Shown here: piece after piece, positions 59,489-64,000 of the stretch
Position numbering within the stretch: position 1 is the stretch's first letter
Layout of the letters: each line of letters begins with the position of its first letter
Assembly: GCF_000238075.1 (NCBI RefSeq)
Contig: NZ_JH414505.1
Location: 405,904-469,903 of the forward strand
From: Oribacterium asaccharolyticum ACB7
GTDB taxonomy: Bacteria; Bacillota; Clostridia; Lachnospirales; Lachnospiraceae
DNA: 64,000 bases
Direction: 5' to 3'
The notes under the pieces: model-generated
Seen by the model: only the letters and a program-made list of their open reading frames with translations
What the model was told of the DNA's origin: nothing
Databases searched by the model: none
Position numbers and translations under genes: made by a program

Positions 59489-59665
59489 GATACTCCCTTC
59501 TTTCGGTCCGAAATCCTTTTTCAAATGCTTCTCACGTCAAATATCGAAATGATTCATTTTTAAAAAAATGAGCTATTCCGCTAAAGACATGTTCTATTCA
59601 AAAAAAGATACATTCCGTTCAGATAATAAATAGACTAATTTGAACTGATTTTTCCGCACTTGCTT

Positions 59666-60787
59666 TTATTTCTCTCGCTGACAGCAAGTCCGTCTGTTTC
59701 TTTTACTCTCGCTCTCTTTCTCTTTTCTCGCATCCCCCCTATCCACTAAAAGCTCCGCTCCGATTGCTTTCATTTTCTTCTCTAAGTCCGCCTTGCACTG
59801 TGCCGACTCATCTCCCGTACAAATTTTGTTGTCATAAAGAAGATATTTCTTCCTGACCTCTTTCGGCGAAAGGTTCGGCATCAGTACATTTGCCCCGGAA
59901 AGAATGCCAAGTTCTCTGCCATGCTCATCAATCGTGCCGAGAGCCGTCGTAGCCGGAAGAAGGAGATTTGGCTTAATCAGACGAAGAAGTGCAAGAAGAA
60001 ACAAGGTTTCCCCGAGACTTCCCGCCTTTTCCTTTGCAAATTTTGTGGCATGTTGCGGAATAAAAGGCCCGATTCCGCACATATCCGGTTGAAATTCCTG
60101 GATAAAGTAGAGGTCCTTTGCCAGGGTCTTTACAGTCTGTCCGGGAGATCCCACCATAAAACCGCATCCCACCTGGAAGCCGATTTCCTTTAGTTCCTTC
60201 AGACAGCGCATCCTCTTCTTCCAGCTCAGCTCCTTCGGGTGCAGGTACTGATAATGCGCTTCATCCGCCGTCTCATGACGAAGAAGATAACGATTTACTC
60301 CCGCCTTAAAATACTTTTCATAGGACTCTCCGGACTTTTCCCCGATGGACAGGGTAATTGCACAGTCGGGGTAAGCTTTCCTTATCGCAGAAACAATGTC
60401 TACGATTCGCTCATCCGTAAAATAGGGATCCTCTCCCCCCTGCATCACGAACGTCCGAAAACCCAATCGATACCCTTCCTCACAACAGGAAAGAATCTCT
60501 TCCTTGGAAAGGCGGTAACGCTCCACCTCGCCATTGTCTCTTTGAATTCCGCAATAATGGCAGTTATTCTTGCAAAAGTTCGTAAACTCTATCAGCCCTC
60601 TCGTATAGACGCCGCGTCCGTAATGCTTCTCCGTGCATTCTCTTGCCAGACTCCTTGCAAGCTCCTCTTCCTCCTTCGTCCTTTCCCGAAGAATTTTCTC
60701 ATAAGAGGAAAGGCTTAAGTGATGCTTTTCGAAAAGAAGCTGCAAGAGTTCGGAAACCCCTTTCTCCGTCTCCTTATGCGTTGGCAT
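59666..60787 (-). CDS. hydE: [FeFe]-hydrogenase maturase HydE (radical SAM)
   Basis: 373 residues. Radical SAM CX3CX2C is FTNFCKNNCHYCGIQRDNGE (Cys72, Cys76, Cys79). Then LGFRTFVMQGGEDPYFTDER, ITLSIGEKSGESYEKYFKAG, YLLRHETADEAHYQYLHPKE, CGFMVGSPGQTVKTLAKDLY and CGIGPFIPQHATKFAKEKAG, all matching HydE rather than BioB. Works with HydG and HydF in building the H-cluster dithiomethylamine bridge. The start overlaps the TM1266-type gene by 14 bp. The C-terminal tail is basic and longer than needed (RGDARKEKESESKRNRRT). Confidence 0.94.
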   Translation of the reverse strand: MPTHKETEKGVSELLQLLFEKHHLSLSSYEKILRERTKEEEELARSLARECTEKHYGRGVYTRGLIEFTNFCKNNCHYCGIQRDNGEVERYRLSKEEILSCCEEGYRLGFRTFVMQGGEDPYFTDERIVDIVSAIRKAYPDCAITLSIGEKSGESYEKYFKAGVNRYLLRHETADEAHYQYLHPKELSWKKRMRCLKELKEIGFQVGCGFMVGSPGQTVKTLAKDLYFIQEFQPDMCGIGPFIPQHATKFAKEKAGSLGETLFLLALLRLIKPNLLLPATTALGTIDEHGRELGILSGANVLMPNLSPKEVRKKYLLYDNKICTGDESAQCKADLEKKMKAIGAELLVDRGDARKEKESESKRNRRTCCQREK

Positions 60788-61025
60788 AGGCTGTTTTTAC
60801 ACTGATTCCGGAAATATTTCCTATCTTTCCGGCCAGAGCGGAAATGGTATCATTGGGCGCATCCAGGGCGATGGATACGATATGCAGGTTTTTCTTCTCA
60901 TAGGGCAGACCCATTCTTCCCACAATATAATTTCCATACTCGTGTAAAAGCGTATTTAACTCGTCCACGGAATCCCTGTTTTCTACAATAATTGCCATCA
61001 CTGCAATTCTGCTTTCCTGTTCCAT
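60774..61025 (-). CDS. TM1266-type hydrogenase-associated ACT-like regulator
   Basis: 83 residues: RIAVMAIIVENRDSVDELNT, LLHEYGNYIVGRMGLPYEKK, and NLHIVSIALDAPNDTISALA ending KTAYANA. Matches the small TM1266-like (iron-only hydrogenase system regulator) family, an ACT/NikR-like ferredoxin fold that travels with hydE/hydG/hydF. I chose the ATG at 61025 behind AAAGGAGGGC. It is the first gene of the operon, and its leader contains a 10-bp tandem repeat that may be its binding site. Role as regulator is from the family name; the ligand is unknown. Confidence 0.9.
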   Translation of the reverse strand: MEQESRIAVMAIIVENRDSVDELNTLLHEYGNYIVGRMGLPYEKKNLHIVSIALDAPNDTISALAGKIGNISGISVKTAYANA

Positions 61026-61042
61026 TTCTTTGCCCTCCTTTG

Positions 61043-61109
61043 TGCATTGTTGTTGTGCATTGTTCTGCATTGTTGTACATTATTGTGCATTGTTCTGCAA
61101 TGAAGTATA
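61043..61109 (-). promoter_or_regulatory. Hydrogenase-operon promoter and 10-bp repeat leader
   Basis: On the minus strand -10 TATACT is at 61109-61104, with a weak TTGCTC -35 inside the terminator arms. Downstream, TGCATTG-type units start (plus-strand coordinates) at 61043, 61056, 61066, 61076, 61086 and 61096: five of them at an exact 10-bp period. Confidence 0.8.
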
Positions 61110-61114
61110 CCATA

Positions 61115-61152
61115 GAAAAAGGTCTTGGAGCAAAACTTCCAAGACCTTTTTC
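61115..61152. terminator. Bidirectional terminator before the hydrogenase operon
   Basis: GAAAAAGGTCTTGGA (61115-61129) pairs perfectly with TCCAAGACCTTTTTC (61138-61152). It ends the GNAT gene on the minus strand and overlaps the -35 region of the hydrogenase operon promoter. Confidence 0.88.
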
Positions 61153-61240
61153 TGCACAAAGACCGCAGGCATTGCCCGAGACATCTTGTTTATTCCAAAC
61201 ATACATCCCTGTAGAAAGCTTCTGCTATCTCACTCTAACG

Positions 61241-62065
61241 TTATTCAGGAAGTTCTACCCAAAATTCCAAGGCGTGCCCCAAGAGTTCCCGCGGCTCCAC
61301 CTGAAATTCTTTTGCCAATTCTCTTAAGCGATCATCGACCAGATAGTCCTTTTTCTTTTCATAGGCTTTCAGTTCTTCCCCATGGAGAAAAACTTCGCTG
61401 ATTCCATGCGCCTTTCCGCCGATTTTTCGCATCATACTGATAGAGGCCTCATTATCCGCATCTACTCTTCCGCGGAAGACTCTCTCCCCTGTTCGTCTCT
61501 TTAAAGCTTTCATAAGAAGGAGCAGACTCTCCGGACCTATACCGTGCCCCTGATACTGCAGTTTAAGTGCAATCGCCAATTCCCAAGGCTTTGCCTGTAA
61601 ATTTAAAATTCCGCAGTAGCCTAAGAAGACAGAGTTTAAATTGAAAATACTGTAGTAAGCACGATTCGGCTGAAAAAATCCCTCCCACAGTTTTCTCAAA
61701 AAACTCTCATCCCGGAAGGCATCCTTAAAAAAGGAAGCATCATACTCTACTTCCATATAGCCTCGATAGTCCGATTCCGAAATACCGAGCAGGCAAAGAT
61801 TCTCTCCTTCAATCAAAAGTTCTCCCGCCTTCGGTAAGGGTTCCGGGTCAAAACGAGGATTCCGCTTTTCCGGGCTGTCCTCCTCACAAAGCTTCATTTC
61901 TTCCTGTAAGTCAGAAAAGAGGCTGCCAAATCCCTCAGCTGCCTCTTCTTTCCCGTCATATTCTCTATAAATTGTTTTGCTTCTTTTCTCTAAACGATCC
62001 AGTAATTCCGAAAACATCATTTGTTCTTTCAAATGAATGTTTCTTTCCTCCTTCTCTTTTTTCAT
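61241..62065 (-). CDS. GNAT-family acetyltransferase
   Basis: 274 residues. The GNAT core is in the second half: VFLGYCGILNLQAKPWELAI, ALKLQYQGHGIGPESLLLLM (the Q-GxGxG-like acetyl-CoA loop, here QGHGIG), RVDADNEASISMMRKIGGKA, typical of RimJ/RimL-like N-acetyltransferases. The first ~130 residues are helical and charged, with no family match that I recognise. Start taken as ATG 62065 behind AAGGGG; a GTG six bases upstream is possible. Substrate unknown. A bidirectional terminator closes it. Confidence 0.82.
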   Translation of the reverse strand: MKKEKEERNIHLKEQMMFSELLDRLEKRSKTIYREYDGKEEAAEGFGSLFSDLQEEMKLCEEDSPEKRNPRFDPEPLPKAGELLIEGENLCLLGISESDYRGYMEVEYDASFFKDAFRDESFLRKLWEGFFQPNRAYYSIFNLNSVFLGYCGILNLQAKPWELAIALKLQYQGHGIGPESLLLLMKALKRRTGERVFRGRVDADNEASISMMRKIGGKAHGISEVFLHGEELKAYEKKKDYLVDDRLRELAKEFQVEPRELLGHALEFWVELPE

Positions 62066-62257
62066 AGGCACCCCTTTCTGTAGGTTGCCATCCTACTCAT
62101 CTACATTGTACTCCTATAAATACAGAGTTCCTAGAGAAAGAGGGTATAAAAGTTTTTGGAGGACTCGATAAGTGATTCTACATTCAGCCGCTTTACGGAG
62201 TTTCTCATTAAACTTCTATAGCGAATATCACATTAAATCGCAATAGAGAATTTCGTA

Positions 62258-63949
62258 TCAGTTAAAATTATACTCCGTCACAATCGGTTTTCTGCCTTCC
62301 GTCTTGTCCCTATAATACTCATAGAAAGAGATTCCAAGAAAGGATCCGGAAATATTATAAAGATTCGTATAACCAAGCTTCTGCAAGGCGCAGATTACAT
62401 TATAACTGCGCTGCGAGGAGCGGCAATGTAAATAGACCGGAACATCCCTCGGAATTTCGGACAATCTCTCACGGAATTGTGACATGGGAATATTGACCGC
62501 ATGAATGAGGTGCCCTCTTGCAAATTCTTTTTCTTCTCTGACATCGATAATACAAGCCTTGCTCTCCACCAGTTCTCTGACCTTATAAACCGGAACCTGT
62601 CTGAATTTTCCATGTAAAAGATTTAAGGCCACAAGGGCTGCCTGATTCACCACATCTCTTGCCGTGGAATAGTGAGGAGAATAGCAAAGTTCCAGTTCCT
62701 TCAAATCCTCCAGAGTGGCATTCATACTGATCATTGCCGCAATCACATCGATCCGCTTATCCGCACTCCCCTTTCCGACAGCCTGGGCTCCCAAGATCCT
62801 TCCTGTCGGCTTTTCAAAAATCAGCTTAAAGAAAAGTGGATGCGCATCCGGCATGAGACCAACCTTGTCTGTAGAAAGAGTGTAGGCAAAATCGTAGTGA
62901 TAGCCGTGCTCTTTGCAATCCTTTTCATTTAAACCGGTATTGGCCACATTGAGCTTAAAAAGATGAAGACAGCTCGACCCGATAACCCCCCTGTTACTGT
63001 GTGTTTCTCCAAACATATGGTCAGCGGCGGCTCTTGCCTGTCTTTGGGCAGGTCCGGCGAGCGGAAGTCTGCTTTTATCATGGCTCAGTCTGTTTGTCAG
63101 TTCAATAGCATCTCCTACAGCATAGATGTCCGGATAATTGGTCTGATAATTGTAATTTACAAGAATACCGCCCGTCTGCCCCAGTTCAATTCCGCAGTCC
63201 TTTGCGAGCTTCGTCTCAGGACTGACACCGATAGCCATGATCACGGCTTCAGCAGGAAGTCGCTCTCCACTCGAAAGAACGACCTCCCCTTCTCCTATCT
63301 CACTGACCGTCTTCCCCAGATAAAGCTGTATCCCATTATCCAGGAGTTCCTTATGGAGAAATTGCGCCATCTCTTCATCCAGAGGCTTTAGTACCCGGGA
63401 AAGACCTTCCACAAGGCTCACTTCCTTGCCGGCCGCTCGAAAGTTTTCCGCTACCTCAAGACCGATGAAACCGCCACCGACAACCGATATCTTCTTGACC
63501 TTCTTTTCGGAAACAAAGACTTCAATTTTCTTGATGTCACTGACATTCTTTAGCACAAAGACATTTTCCCGATCGATTCCCTTGATAGAAGCAGGCAAAA
63601 TGGCATTCGCCCCCGGTGCAAGGGCAAGCTTATCATAGCTCTCCGTAAAGCATTCCCCGGTAAGAAGATTCTTTACCTTTACTTCCTTCTTGTCCGGCAG
63701 AATCTCCGTTACCTCATGTTTTACCAGAGCCTTAATCCTATATTTTTCCCAAAATCCCTCAGGAGTCATCAGCACCAATTTATCGCTCTTGTCCACGATT
63801 CCGCTCAGGGCAAAGGGTAGACAACAATTGGAAAAGGAAAGATGCTCTCCTCTTTCAAACATCACAATTTCTGCCGTTTCATCGATTCTTCTTGCTCTTG
63901 CGGCAACACCGGCTCCGCCTGCAACACCGCCTACAACTACAATCTTCAT
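62258..63949 (-). CDS. CoA-disulfide-reductase-like flavoprotein with rhodanese domain
   Basis: 563 residues. N-terminal FAD motif MKIVVVGGVAGGAGVAARAR, redox Cys in the CoADR-type SFSNCCLPFALSGIVDKSDK, NAD motif ISVVGGGFIGLEVAENFRAA, second FAD motif PDIYAVGDAIELTNRLSHDK, and the dimerisation domain with AQAVGKGSADKRIDVIAAMI. The C-terminal ~100 residues are a rhodanese: VRELVESKACIIDVREEKEF, ARGHLIHAVNIPMSQFRERL, and the active-site loop VYLHCRSSQRSYNVICALQK with its Cys. CoADR-Rhd fusions reduce CoA or polysulfide disulfides, suggesting a role in sulfur or thiol redox. The extra Cys (SNCCLP) next to the redox Cys is a variation on SNCGLP. Single-gene unit at the window end. Confidence 0.9.
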   Translation of the reverse strand: MKIVVVGGVAGGAGVAARARRIDETAEIVMFERGEHLSFSNCCLPFALSGIVDKSDKLVLMTPEGFWEKYRIKALVKHEVTEILPDKKEVKVKNLLTGECFTESYDKLALAPGANAILPASIKGIDRENVFVLKNVSDIKKIEVFVSEKKVKKISVVGGGFIGLEVAENFRAAGKEVSLVEGLSRVLKPLDEEMAQFLHKELLDNGIQLYLGKTVSEIGEGEVVLSSGERLPAEAVIMAIGVSPETKLAKDCGIELGQTGGILVNYNYQTNYPDIYAVGDAIELTNRLSHDKSRLPLAGPAQRQARAAADHMFGETHSNRGVIGSSCLHLFKLNVANTGLNEKDCKEHGYHYDFAYTLSTDKVGLMPDAHPLFFKLIFEKPTGRILGAQAVGKGSADKRIDVIAAMISMNATLEDLKELELCYSPHYSTARDVVNQAALVALNLLHGKFRQVPVYKVRELVESKACIIDVREEKEFARGHLIHAVNIPMSQFRERLSEIPRDVPVYLHCRSSQRSYNVICALQKLGYTNLYNISGSFLGISFYEYYRDKTEGRKPIVTEYNFN

Positions 63950-64000
63950 ATCTCTCCTTTCCGGCGATTTTCTCTCCTTAGAGTATTATACAGCTATGAT

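Noticed and set aside
61043..61109. CRISPR-like repeat array
   Set aside because: Units are 10 bp and contiguous, with no spacers, and no cas genes are nearby. It reads as an operator or leader repeat.

Overview
The window looks like a chromosomal segment from an anaerobic Clostridia, most likely a Lachnospiraceae. Reasons: moderate-to-low G+C with strong AGGAGG-type ribosome binding sites, the complete [FeFe]-hydrogenase maturation set (hydE, hydG, hydF plus the small TM1266-type protein), a CD1871A-type CXXC peptide beside a TlpA lipoprotein, a DUF4300 lipoprotein, and many CUT2-type sugar importers. Genus is inference. Most genes are on the minus strand.

Layout. 1-5.5 kb: edge of an ISLre2-type transposase, then a two-component system next to a membrane redox module (polyferredoxin, CXXC peptide, thioredoxin-like lipoprotein). 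5.6-6.8 kb: two truncated genes (DUF4143, KilA-N). 6.8-15.9 kb: a complete AI-2 (Lsr) uptake and degradation locus, lsrACDBF divergent from lsrR-lsrK-cupin, with facing consensus promoters. The cupin sits where an LsrG-type isomerase would be expected. 16-22.8 kb: a gene graveyard (amidohydrolase, MerR, malic enzyme, ImmA/IrrE, two DUF262 genes, all broken) around an intact, G+C-richer LysR-aspartase pair. 22.8-31.6 kb: a LacI-controlled pentose or deoxypentose locus (FGGY kinase, DeoC, VOC protein, CUT2 ABC importer, ribokinase) with two near-identical palindromic operators.

31.8-44.6 kb: the most unusual block. A Liv-type ABC importer is tightly coupled to DhaK and DhaL (no DhaM) and to two paralogous zinc-methyltransferase-like URO-D proteins. 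Downstream lies a DhaR-like GAF-PAS regulator whose AAA+ module has lost its ATPase motifs and whose HTH is in another frame. Upstream, a third URO-D protein overlaps an SLC13-type permease gene. I propose this as an undescribed uptake, phosphorylation and (de)methylation pathway for a small hydroxylated compound.

44.7-51.5 kb: Lon protease behind a CIRCE-like element; a tandem HicAB island with DUF4160 and DUF2442 genes and an integrase-like remnant; tRNA-Ser(CGA) and tRNA-Leu(UAA); a DUF4300 lipoprotein; and a MITE-like structured element. 51.5-64 kb: aldehyde dehydrogenase, a YhaN/YhaO-like ATPase-nuclease pair, the hydrogenase maturation operon with a 10-bp tandem repeat in its leader, a GNAT acetyltransferase, and a CoA-disulfide-reductase-like flavoprotein with a rhodanese domain.
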